A stretch of 64,000 nt of DNA, taken from assembly GCA_029339195.1 (NCBI GenBank), contig JAPTJF010000062.1, forward strand, positions 124,001 to 188,000, read 5' to 3'. The notes beneath the pieces were generated by a model. It saw nothing but the letters and a program-made list of their open reading frames with translations. It ran no database searches and was not told where the DNA came from. The position numbers were made by a program, and so were the translations under genes. Position 1 is the first letter of the stretch; each line of letters opens with the position of its first letter. Positions 12,071-23,300 of the stretch are shown here, piece by piece. This DNA is from Micractinium sp. NFX-FRZ. Its lineage: Eukaryota; Chlorophyta; Trebouxiophyceae; Chlorellales; Chlorellaceae.

Positions 12071-13456
12071 TCAGGCCGGCTGGCACTCCCGCTTGTGCAC
12101 CCTCCAGTGCTGGCGCTGGCACTCGGTGCTGCACCGCGTGGGGAAGAGGAACAGGAGGGAACTGATGATGTGAATGCCTGGCAAAGCAGCGCACTCAGGC
12201 CTACCCCATTGCCCAGCCGCTCACCTGCAGTACTGCGCCTGCCTGCAGCGCGAGCAGCGGCGCAGGCCCACAGCCCCCTGGCCGCAGCCGGCGCAGATGC
12301 CGGCTGCTTGCTCCCGTTGCATCATCTGTCGCAGGTCAGCATCAGAGGGCGGTGCCCAATGCCGGAGCTGCCCATGCAGAGCCGCCTGAACCTGATCACG
12401 GGGAAAGACCATGCTGCGGGCTGGCGCCGCATCCAGCCAGGGCTGTGGCAGGACTCGCTTGCGGCGCTGCAACGCCTGCTGCATCTCTGCATCTGCTGCA
12501 GCCACAGCCTCGAGCGTGCCGCGGCTGATGCTGGAGGGCGCATGGTTCAGGGCATGCACCGCATGCACCAGAGCCAGCTGAGCGCTCTTTGCCAGGGTCA
12601 GGTCGTCGTGCTGCTCCCGCGCCAGCCGGAAGGCTTGCAGGCTCCGGTCGATGGCCCGGCCTCTCTGCCCACAGCATGCCGCAGCTGCAGCCGCGGTGAG
12701 ATACCCGTTGGGGTTGTGTGGCTCCAGCTGCAGCAGCTGTGCCACGCAGGTCTGGCGGATCGCCAGCAACTCTTCCAGATCTGCTGCACCGGGGGCGGGC
12801 TGGGCATACTGAGCAGGGATTGCCAACCCCGCGTGTGCAAATTCAAGGCGGGTTTGCACGAGGTTGACTGCCTCTGTGGCGAGCCAGCAGCAGGCGTAGC
12901 GCAGGTGCTCGATGCTGACCGGCGGCTGCCCTAGCCCTGCTGCTGCTGACAGCTGCTCCAGCTGCCTGTCGGCCGTACGCCGCTCTGAGTCATTTGACAG
13001 CAGAGCGGCTGCCTGGCTGGCCAGCCGCGCCTCGTCTGCTGATCGCTCGGCGCTCATGCTTCCTGTGAATGCCAGCAGCACCGTTTCAAGCTGGTTGCGT
13101 TGCACTCGATGCTGCGGAGTGTGCTCAGCTGCTGCATACCACGCAGTACAGTAGGCTTGAATGTGCAAGTCGTATCGCCTGTCGCTGACTGGGATGATCG
13201 GGCTTACATAGGAGGCCCTAGCCACTTTTAGGAAGGCCAGCTGCACCTGGTGGCGGGCGGCCGGGTTCTCTGCCCGCAGCGCTGGCCTGCCATCGGCTGC
13301 CAGCGGCAGCAGGTCGCACGCCTCGCGCAGCAGCTGCACCGACTCCACAAACGCCGCCACGTCGGGCGGGCGCTCGGCGGCTGGGATGACGGTGGCGCGG
13401 GCCAGGCGGCGCAGCAGGAACTCTGCACCTGGCAGCTGCTCATCTGGCGCCGCCAT
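12071..13456 (-). CDS. MYND zinc-finger protein, copy A
   Basis: Two exons, 12225-13456 and 12071-12128, total 1290 nt, 429 residues. The ATG at 13456 (MAAPDEQLPGAEF) is chosen because the paralogue starts at the same point. The C-terminal MYND finger is complete: Cys388, Cys391, Cys401, Cys404, Cys410, Cys414, His422, Cys426. The intron splits the codon after CRQAQYC, and the finger resumes as STECQRQHWRVHKREC. MYND fingers usually bind proline-rich peptides, so a protein-interaction role is expected (family knowledge). The 380-residue N-terminal part is Ala/Gln/Leu-rich, probably helical, with no domain I recognise. No SET domain is visible, so this is not an SMYD methyltransferase. Confidence 0.85.
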
Positions 13457-14588
13457 GCTGCAACAGGCACAGGGGTACGGTGCTGCTGTGTGTGAAGCTG
13501 CGCCATGAACAGGCCAACGCGGGCGGGCTGGCAGCAGGCGGCAGGTGGGCAGGGCTGTCGCTCCGCCGGCAGTCACGGCGCAGGCGAGCATGCTAGCTCA
13601 TGCTCCAGACTCGCAGCTTTCGTGAGGAGGCTTGGGGGAACGCACCTGAACGCTTCTGCCCCACCTCTGGCCAGGGTTTGCGCGGGTGGGCGCTACGTGT
13701 GCAGGCCGACCGACGGGACCCCAGAGCAACACTGTGATGATGGTAAGCGCTTAAAATAGAGGCGCGGAGCGCCTTTAGGTTACTTCCAGCCTCTGCGCTG
13801 TGCACGCTGCCGCTGCCCCAGGGTGCTCTGGGGGCGCCAAGGCGCCTGACAGCGCAGCACGGCAAGACAGATGTATGGCTTTGATCTTGCTGAGCCGAAA
13901 GGATATATTCTTGACTTGTGGCAAAACAGGTAGGTCTCCACCCGGTGGCTTGCCGGAAAAGACATGCATGAGCCTATTGCTTGCAACTGTGTAACTTTAG
14001 CCACCCCCAGAAGGCACTGCTGGCACTCAGCGCACTGGCCAGATCTGCACCTCGCTCAGACCACCTATACTGTTGCAAAAGGTTTCTCTTGTGACCCAAT
14101 TCCTATGCAAGCGCGCTCCAACTGAGCAGGGAGTGGAGCGACGGCAGATGCAAAGCTGGGGCAGGGTGCCAAGAAGGCGAGCAGGCACCCTCCCTTGCAT
14201 GCCTGCGCCTGCTGCTCTGCAACGTGTATCCACCCAGATGTGCTCACTGCCTCTGCGGGGGCTCACAGTACATGAATGAATCCCGACCCAAAGCACATGT
14301 GCAATGTGGGAGGCCGGCCCACCGGTGACCGGGAGAGGGCACTGAACACTGCTGATTGTCGGGTGGGCAAGGCCGTCAGGTATGCAGGGCTGCTTTTGGG
14401 GGCAAGCAGACAGCTGCGTTACATGCTTGATCGGCGTGTTTGCTGCTCATTGAGGGACTCAGCTGCTGACCTGGAAAGGTACTGTGTTGGCTGTGTTCAC
14501 CGTGGTGCTGACGAGGAGGGGATGTCCCACCTGCTCTAAAGCTACTTCTGGGGCCCTTCTCAGTCCGTGCACGAACCCTGAGCCAGCC
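13457..14588. promoter_or_regulatory. Divergent intergenic region between MYND copy A and the DCL-family gene
   Basis: About 1.1 kb between two start codons on opposite strands. No exon chain or clear element is seen; promoter function is inferred from position. Confidence 0.4.
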
Positions 14589-17084
14589 ATGGACGACCTC
14601 TCTTCCCTCCTTGGAGGGATGAGCCTTTTCAGCCGGCGTAGGGCCGCGCAGCCCAGGCCGCTGGCGAGAGAAACAACCACAGAGGTGCGAGGCGCCCAGT
14701 ACCTAGCGACTTGGGCCTCGGCTGGGCCAGCCTTAAAGCCCAGCCTTGGCAGCGAAGGGAGCGGTGGTGGCGGCAGGTGCTCACCTGGGCTTACAGTAGG
14801 TGGGCTCTCAACCTGAGATCCTCCTCCCGTCAGCTGCTCCGTCCCCTTTCACATCCGGCGTGCAGCACCCCCTGGTGATTGGGGACAAGCACTTTGGAGG
14901 CACAGACGAGGCCTGGGATCACATTGCTGGCGTGAAGCAGCGGCTGCTGGGGCGGTACGCAGGGCCCGAGCACCCCGACTTTGAGTGAGCGGGCTTGAAG
15001 GCCAGCTGTTGTGATGGGCAGGTGGCCGGTGGCGGTGCCTGCAAGCAGACCGGCTGGCAGCACCTTCACCTGCTCTGCCCTCCTGCTGCCCTGCTGTCCC
15101 ATAGCTGTCCGCTGGTCTCCGCTGCTGGCCCACTATGGCTCACTCTCCCCAAGCCGCACCTGGACTCGAGATCTCCCGCGGCAGCCGCCGACTGAACCCC
15201 ACTGCTGACTGGGCCCCGCCCCTGTCCCCCGCCTCACCTCCCTCCCCCCAGGTTCCTGTCGGGCCTCCTGGCACGCCACCCCAAGGGTGCAGCCAAGGTG
15301 GCGCACCCGCCCGTCAGGTGGGGCGCTGGTACTGCTGGTACTGCTGTGGTATCTGCAGCTTAGAGGATCGTAGCTCCTGCCCACCCCTGGCCCGCCTGCC
15401 TGCCACCTTAAACGGCCTGCTGCCAGCCAGCCTCATGATGCTCTTGGTGTGCCTGTGTGCCAAACGCATGTGCCACCTGGGCTGGCCGACCAGAGGCCTG
15501 GCCCCAGTCAAGTGTGGGGTAAACCTTAGCGCACCATCTCCCCTGTGCCACTGCGCAGGCACTTTCTCGCACGCACCAACGTAAGCGGGCGGGGCACCGA
15601 GTTCCGGTTTGTGGACAGCGCTGGGGAGGAGCACGACTTTTCGGCCAAGAAGTGCATGGAGTGAGTGGGGCATGGGGATGAAGGGGGAAGGGCAGGGCAG
15701 GGCGGGGCGGGGCAGGTACAGGGACAGTGGAGCGATCATCCGGGGAGGAGGAAGGGTAAGGGGGAGGGAAGCGGGGGGCTTGAGGAGAGTGCGTGCTTGC
15801 AATCCAAACTCTGTACGACAGAACCTCGCAAGTCGGGACGGGCGCGACCAGGGAGGGAGAGCAGCGGGCACCGTCACACCTGGTGCCGCGGACAGACTGG
15901 CACCCTCCGCCGCTTCTGCACCCGCACCCCCCACTGGGACCTGCCTCACCTGCTGCCTGCTGTCTGCCCCCCTGGCGCCCACTCGCCCCTGCCCCCTGCC
16001 CCTTACGCCTGTAGCCATTGTGACTGGGCCTGGGATGTGAAGCTGCGGCGGGCAATGGAGCTAGCGGTGGAGGGGCAGGCGGAGGAGTACCGCCAGGCAG
16101 CGGAGGAGGAGTGCGAGCTCTGCGGCACCACGGGTGGGTGACCTGCTGTGCTGCTGGGTAGCCCAGCATGATTGCCTTGCTTTGTAGTCGCTTCATGGCT
16201 CCACAACGGCTGTTAACACGTTTGAATGGGACATGCCTGCCGCCGGCCGCCCGCCTGCCTGCCCCATCATCCTTGCGTGTCACCCGTTTCACCCAACCTC
16301 GGGGCCTCCCTCACCCTGCCATTGCTGCCGGCAGGCCCCCGCCTGGTGGTGCACCAAGATCCCGCCCTGCCCCACCTCTGCGCCGCCTTCCTGCGCACCC
16401 ACCCCGACATCCGGGCGCCCCGCCAGTTTGCCGAGTCCCCCAGCGGCGGCGCCCAGCTCAGGTCGGCTCCGCATTGGGTGCACTGAAGTGGACCATGTGG
16501 CAGTGGGCCGTGGGCGGCCTAGCTGCGGCTGCCACAGGAGCAGAGCTGCCATGTACCGCCAGCCACTGCATGCTGCCTGTTCTGGTGGTGCTCTGTGGAG
16601 AGCAGGGGGGGCAATGCGCCCAGCTGAGGAGCTGGCACGGTGGGGCAGTGGAGCTAGCACTGACCACATCCGCCCGAGCTCATCAAGCCCCACCCACGCC
16701 AGCTGGCCTTGTCACTGAACACCTCACCCCAATATCACCTCACCTGAGCACCATCAGTGCAGGCCGGAGGACACAACCTTTGAGGCGGCCTGGCAGGGGT
16801 ACCACGCTGCGCACGCCCACCTGCGCCTGCTGTGCGAGCGCTGCCGGGAGGGGGAGAACGCACGGCGTGGGGTCAGGACCCGACACGGCGGGGTTTTCAG
16901 TGGGGCCCGCAGTGGGGGGCGCGGCGGTGGGCGGGGCGGTGGGCGGGGCGGCACTGGGCGGGGCAGCAGCGGGCGTGGCGGCGGGCGCGTCAGCTTGCCC
17001 GACAATGCCAGCCTGCGTGGGGGGCAGTACCACAACCTGCCTTCTGTACCGGCGGGTCGTGGCCGTGCGTCTCACTACCACTAA
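14589..17084 (+). CDS. DCL/DUF3223 family protein with HNH-like zinc motif and Arg/Gly-rich tail
   Basis: Exons: 14589 to about 14763, 14834-14984, 15252-15317, 15559-15660, 16015-16133, 16335-16461, 16763-17084. They give about 353 residues. Only the first donor is uncertain (14763 or 14766; both fit phase). The central part follows the DCL/DUF3223 pattern: a PLVIGDKHFGG strand, FLSGLLARHPKGAAKV, then EFRFVDSAGEEHDFSAKKCM, matching the family's 'DFSY-KC' end. Plant DCL and EMB514 act in rRNA or plastid RNA processing. After it comes a CELCG pair (Cys198/Cys201), a VVHQDPA stretch and a second pair LLCERC (Cys271/Cys274), like a degenerate HNH or treble-clef finger. Residues about 283-345 are RGG/GRGG-rich, typical of RNA-binding tails. 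RNA-linked function is inference. Confidence 0.65.
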
Positions 17085-17905
17085 GGCAGCGCCGGGAAGC
17101 CTTTTCAGGAGCCCCAGCATTTTATGGTGGAGCTGCGGTCGTTAATGGACAGCACGGTCAGCAAGGCACATCCCCGTGGAGGCTGCACCCTGCAGCTGCC
17201 CGTAGACTGCCTGTCGTTCTCCCCGCCCAGCTGGGCTGCCTCCACTCTCGCTCTTCCATGCCCAGTGTGCCCTCCGGGCCGCCCCTGCCTCTGCCGCATG
17301 CCCTGCTTGTGCGTGCCCTGTTGTGCACGCGTTGTCACGCCGCCTCTGGCAGGGCTGCCTGCCTGCCCTCCAGTTGGTTGTTTGGAAACCCCCGGCCTCT
17401 CCCTGCCTAGTTTGGCGCGTGCACTCCTCCCTGCCTCTGCTGCACAGCGTGCTTGCTCCTGCCCCGTCATGAAACAAGTTGTTGTGCCGCCTCTGGCAGG
17501 GCTGCCTGCCCTGTGAGGTCTGCTCATCACCCTGCCTGCCCACTCTGCATTGCTAACTCAAACAGCGGTCCTGTGAAAGGCGGAAGGCACATGCGCAAGC
17601 TGCGCGGTGTGCAGAGACATTGGCAGCCATGCCGCAGTGTTCATGTTGGCGTGCATGAGGGGCGGTGAGTGCACAGCGGGGTTGAGCAAGGGTCAGAGAG
17701 CCGCACAATGAGCAGGTGGTAGGAGCAGGTGGTAGAGCAGAGTGAGGGGAATGGTGCAGCAAACACCGGGAGGCACAGGCACAGGCATGGCCCAGCGCTG
17801 CAAGAGCTGGGAGGCCAGCTAGGTGAGCGGAAATGAAGCAAGAGCCGCATCAGGCTAGCCAGCCAGCCAGCCTCTCTAGCAAGCGGGGCAGTAAGCGAGG
17901 GAGTC
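17085..17905. other. Gene-free stretch between convergent genes, with a short direct repeat
   Basis: Lies between the stops of the DCL-family gene (+) and MYND copy B (-). About 35 bases including CCGCCTCTGGCAGGGCTGCC occur twice, near 17340 and 17488. No coding chain is seen. Confidence 0.6.
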
Positions 17906-19364
17906 TCAAGCCGGCCGGCACTCCCGCTTGTGCGCCCTCCAGTGCTGGCGCTGGCACTCGGTGCTGCACCAGGGGCGGCGGAAAGGGGGGAAGGCGGAGG
18001 TAAGCGCAGTACAGTATCTCAACAGTGCAAGAGTGCGGCAGTGCCGCATTCATTCTTCCCTTCCCTCCGTCATCCTTCCTTCCCTCCTCGTCTTGTGCGT
18101 CATCCACCCACCTGCAGTATTGCGCCTGCCTGCAGCGCGCGCAGCGGCGCAGGCCCACCGCCTTCTGTCCGCAGCCGTCGCAGGCGGCCGCGCGTTCCAC
18201 CTGCTCAAAGGCGCGCTGCATGCGGGCAGCTGTGGGCACGAGCGGCTGCTGGCGCTGCCCCTGCAGCGCCGCCTGCAGGTGCTGCACCCGTGGCGCCATG
18301 TCAGCGATCTGCAGTACATCCACCCACAGCTTGGGCAGTACATGCTTGCAGCGGCGCAGAGCTGGTCCTGCCTGCTGGTACGCCGCCAGCGCTGCCTCTA
18401 AAGTGGCGCGGGGGACGCCCGAGGCACCCATGCTGACTGTGCCTGCTGCAGAGACAACAGCGTAGTGGGCGCTGTACACCAGGGCCCAGTCGTTGCGCTG
18501 CTGCTGTGCCAGCCGGATGGCCTGCATGCTGTGCTCAAGGGCCTCAGTAGCCTGCCCGCTGTGCCCCGTGTACGACGCTTGAGCCGAAGCGCTGGCAGCT
18601 GCAGTCAGGTGGCTCTTCAGGTTGTGAGGCTCCAGCCACAGCACAGCTGCTGCGCAGCGGGGACATGCCGCCAGCAAGCCTTCCAGGCGGGCTGCCGACG
18701 GGGCAGGCACGAGGAAGGAGGGGGGCGGGGACACGCCTTGCTCTGCCGCGTGGCTCGCCAAGTCGTGGCGGGACAGGAACAGCGCGGCTGCCTGAGAGGC
18801 GACGGAGCAGCATACATAGTGCAGCTGCTCCACGCTGAGCGGCGGCTGCCCCTGCCTGGCCGCGGCTGCCAGCTGCGCCAGCTGGCTGCGCACCGCCTGC
18901 CGCGCCACCGCATTGTCCAGCAGAGCTGCCACCTGGCTGGCTGCCTCTATCTGCTCCACGTCTGCCCCTTTGTCCGCAGCAAAGCTCAAGGCTATGCTGG
19001 TTGCAATGACGTCCAGCGCTGAGCTGCCCGCAGCGCGTGTGCACTCACTCCAAGCTTTGCAGTAGGCTGCAATGTGCGTGCCATGTGGCCTGTCGCTGAC
19101 TGGCCTGAAAGGGCACACATATTCAGCCCTGGCCGCCTTGAGGAAGGCCAGCTGCACCTGCCGTCGGGCAGCTGCCTTCTGCAGTGACAGCGCAGGGCTG
19201 CCGTCAGCTGTCAGCGGCAGCAGGTCGCACGCCTCGCGCAGCAGCTGCACCGACTCCACAAACGCCGCCACGTCGGGCGGGCGCTCGGCGGCGGGGATGG
19301 CGGAGGCGCGTGCCAGGCGGCGCTGCAGGAACTCGGCGCCTGGCAGCTGCTCTGTCGAAGCCAT
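17906..19364 (-). CDS. MYND zinc-finger protein, copy B
   Basis: Two exons, 18112-19364 and 17906-17963, total 1311 nt, 436 residues. It has the same organisation and the same intron position and phase as copy A at 12071-13456. MYND ligands are Cys395, Cys398, Cys408, Cys411, Cys417, Cys421, His429, Cys433. The N-terminal block is nearly identical between copies (for example PPDVAAFVESVQLLREACD); the middle has diverged. The first exon's last base and the second exon's length (58 nt) match copy A exactly. The pair is therefore a duplication with the DCL-family gene now between them. Function beyond protein binding by MYND is unknown. Confidence 0.85.
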
Positions 19365-20311
19365 GCTGCAGGCGGGCACAGTGCAGAAGTTTGCTGGCCG
19401 TCAGGCCTGACGCTTATTGCAGCTGCAGGAATCCTTTCGGCCAGCGCACGGCAGCAGCAGGCGGGCGGCGGGGCGCGGCCTGGGTGAGGGGCAGTCAGCA
19501 GCGCATCGATCGGATAACGAGGCATGGCAGCATTCTAGGCCCAGCATGCCCCACCTTTGCGAGCGTCGGAACGGCGCCTCCGCGCTTCGGCGGAGTCAGG
19601 GTCGGCAGCCGGCGCGCTACAGAAGTTTGAACAAAGGACCAGTTAAGAGCGTGCGCTTCATCAGCGCAGGCGTAGCCTCTCCGCAAAGTTGGGGGACGTC
19701 TCGCCTGGCTGTGCTGTGCATGCTACCGCCACTCTGCCGCCGCCCTGTCGCAAGTGCCCCCGTCGCAGGCCAGAGTTCTTCTGAACAACCAAATGACATT
19801 TCAGATTTCACCATGCGCAATATATGATCTGCATTTATGGTGTTGTAGCCCGCTGGATGCCAGGCAGGTCAAGGCAAGTGGGCGGACCCGGCACACAGCG
19901 CCGGCGCAGGGGGAGGCGAGCGGGCACAGCATGCGCGCCTACACGGGCACGGCTTCCGCCGGAATGGAAGGCGGTCACACTCTAGTTTCTGCTGCAAATG
20001 AGCACTGCAATCCATCTTTATAGGCTTGCAAGCCTTGTGGGATCCTGGGATCCTGCACAGGAGGTCAAGCAAGGGGGGCGGTGCGGCGCGGAAGCTGGCC
20101 TGCTCACGCGCCCATGCCCTGCTTTGCGGCGCTGCTGTCCTACTCACCACTCGGGCACCCCTCAAAGCCGCCCACCCCCCTATCCAGCGTCCTGTTCGCA
20201 CTCGCCCTCAAAACCTACTTTCCAACGCCCCCTCGTGACCCTCCGTGACCCCCTCTCCTCCCCCGCTTGCCTGCTCCTTGCCTCGCCCTTTACCCCCTTT
20301 GCTCTCGCACA
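19365..20311. promoter_or_regulatory. Divergent intergenic region between MYND copy B and the Rieske oxygenase gene
   Basis: About 950 bases between opposite start codons. No exon chain is seen. The last 120 bases before 20312 are strongly pyrimidine-rich, as in a 5' UTR or leader. Promoter role is inferred from position. Confidence 0.4.
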
Positions 20312-23300
20312 ATGCTGGCCTCTTCTGCCCTGCGTCTGGCCGCCCCAGCCACCGGCCTGCGCCCTGCAGGCCGCATCAGCGCGCACAAGCAGCGCCCTGC
20401 GGGCGTGACCCACGCAGCAGCCCGCCTCACCCTCGGCAGTGCAGCTGGCAGCCCTCACAGCAGCAGCAGCAACCTCGGCAGCCGCGGCATTGGCAGCAAT
20501 GCCCTCGGGCCGCGGCCCGCCCTGGGCCGCCGCCTGGGGGCAGCCGCCGCCGCCCGCCGCACCACCCGCTGCAGCGCTGAGCGGGCGTCTTCCGTGGGCC
20601 GCGCCGGCTCTGCTGAGCTGGTACGCAGGGGGCAGCATGGGTGGGGCGTTGGGCAGGGTTTTCCAAGGGCCGTGGTGGCTGGAGTGCGAGGAAGAAGCCA
20701 CACATGTCGGCCCGCCCGGCTCGCCTTCCGGGACATGGGTTGCATAATCCTGATACTTCAGGTGCCCCTCAGCGTCCCTCGTTTTTGCCCGCCCTCGCTG
20801 CACCTCCCCCCCAGGGCACCCCTCCCTCCCAGCCCTCTTTCATGGCTCCCCCACGCGCCGGCCTGCTTGGGAGCCTGACCCTACACCCTCCACCCTACCT
20901 GACCCTGCACCACCCTCCCCGCCCTGCCCCTGTCTGCAGGACACCCAGGCCCCCTTCCTGGAGCCCCTGGCCCGCAGCTTCATCCTGGGGGTGGGGGCAG
21001 GAGCCCTGCTGGAGGCGGGCCATGTGGCGCTGCAGGTGGGCAGGGGTAGCCAGGGCTGGGGTGGGTGGTGGCACAGGGCAGGGGCCATGCGAGTGCGGGT
21101 CCCAGGCAGGCGGTCGCTTCTAGAGAACGGGCAGAAGCTGAGGGCTTGCCTGCCAGTTTGCTCAAGCCGGAGGCCGAGAGCTGATCTTGCCTGCAGGCGG
21201 CAAGCTGGCGGAGCTTAATCCCCTGGCCTCTTGACCCACCCTCACCACGCCCCACCCTGAATCACACCCCCCCTCTCTGCCTCCCAGCAGGTGCTGACTG
21301 GCCGCTTCCCCGGAGTCTCCCAGTTTGAGCCGCTGCTGGTGGCCGACCACGTCACCGCCCTGTGAGTGTTGCCCCGCCAGCTACGCTTCCCCTGCTGCCT
21401 TGCCGCACACCTGCTCTGGCTTGCTACTGGCGTGCACTTTGCCTGCGCACTGGCGGATCCCCCTCACGCCTTGCCCCACCTGCTCTGGGCTTGCTGCGGG
21501 CGTGCGCTTACCCTGTGTACTGGAAGCACCCTTCGTCTGGCCCACGCATCATCCCCTCTTTGACCAGAAACCATAACAACCACCTCTTGGCCCTTCCCTC
21601 GCCCCCCTTCTCTATCCCTGCAGGGCCTCCTGGCTGGCTCTCTACGCTGTGGAGGCCGCCGCCGTGTGGAGCGTGCTCAAGCGGTGGGTGGGCAGGGTGG
21701 TGGTGTTGGGGCCAAGTGGCGCTGCCTGGCTCTCATTGTGGCAACACCTCTTGTATGAACGCTTGCCTGCACGGGTAGGGCAGTACTGTGCAGGGGGAGA
21801 GGAGCACCTGTGAGGAGTGGCCCCTTGCTTTTCACCCACGGTGCCTGGCCTGCCTGTGCCGTGCACCCACCCTGCCCACCCTCCTCCGCCCTCCCTCTCC
21901 CCGCAGGTTCAACTTTGACGCCGCTGCCGCCTCTCAGGACCTCAGCCGCCTCGTCACCCTGCCCCGCCGCATGCTGCCTGGGTAAGGGCGCCAGCCTCGG
22001 GGTTAGGTCGCCGGTTGTGTACGTTGGCAGGCAGTGGGAGGTGGCTTGTGATGAATCAGCAACCCCCCCAGTCTGCCTGCCTGCTTGCCCGCCTCCCGCC
22101 TTCACCTGTCTCGCCGGCAACTAAAACCCGTACTCGCGCCTCCCCTCTCCTCCCCGCCACGCAGCCGCCTGCGCCTGCGCCTCTTCAAGCGCTTCCTGGC
22201 CGCCGGCTCCCAGCTGTCGCGCGCCACCTCTACCAATGCACAGGCATGGCGGTACCGGGGGTGGGGTGGAGGGTGCCGTGTGTTTACACGGTGGGAGGGG
22301 GGCAGGCATACAGGAATGGGTGTGGGCAAGTGCTGCTGTGGCCCTGGGGTGCTGAAGCTGCCGCCTTGACTGAGTGCCGCACGCACTCCACCCCTCTTCC
22401 CACACCCCGTCCCCTGTGCAGACCTCTTCCACCTCCTCCGTCGACGCCACCATCAACATCACCCCCGAAGAAGACACCACCACCACCTCCACCCCCCAGG
22501 CCCCCGCCACCTCCGCCTTTGTCACAGACTCCGTCCAGCCCGTGGCCCCCCCGCCGCCCACCCAGCGCACCCTGCCGCGTGCCCCCACCCGCGCCCCCGG
22601 CGCCAACTCCGCCGTGCCGGCACCACCCACCATCACCCGCCCCAAGGGCCCCCCCGCCGGCGGCGAGCCTGACTCTGGTGAGGCTCGTGTGTGGGGGTGG
22701 GGCAAAGGGCGGGTGTGGGGTGCCCGCCCATCTTCTTGCGGCTGCCTGCCCATCTCTCCTTGCCTGCACCTGCCCCGCTCCTGTGCAAGCATCACGGCTG
22801 ATCCAAACTCTCGCTGCCACCACTCCCGGCACACATTGAACACTCGTGTGTTGTGCTGTCCCGCCCCTCCCTGCCCCAGGCCTCAACTTCGTGTCCAAGC
22901 GCGCCAAGGAGCTGCGCGACCGCGAGTCGTACCTCAAGAACATGTGGTACACCGCGGGTGAGAATTGGTTGAAAAAGGGGTGAAGGGGAGGGACAGGAGG
23001 AGGCTGCCGTTGCTTTGGCAGCTGCCAGGTGCGTTGCCTCAAGAAACTTGCCCATTTACCCCTCTGCCTGTCCCTCCCGCAGCCCTGAGCAGCAACCTGG
23101 GCACCAAGCCTCTCAAGACGCAGCTGTGCGGGCGCGACATGGTGCTGTTCAGGTGGGTGGGGTTGGGATGGTGTGGGGCGTGGTGAATGCGAGGGGATTG
23201 TGGGGGAGGGGCACGTTGCTGTTGTGCATTCAGGCGGCAGGGTGTGGGTGCTGCCTGGGACCGCATGCCTGCTTGCCTGCACCTCAGTGTTTCTCACAAG

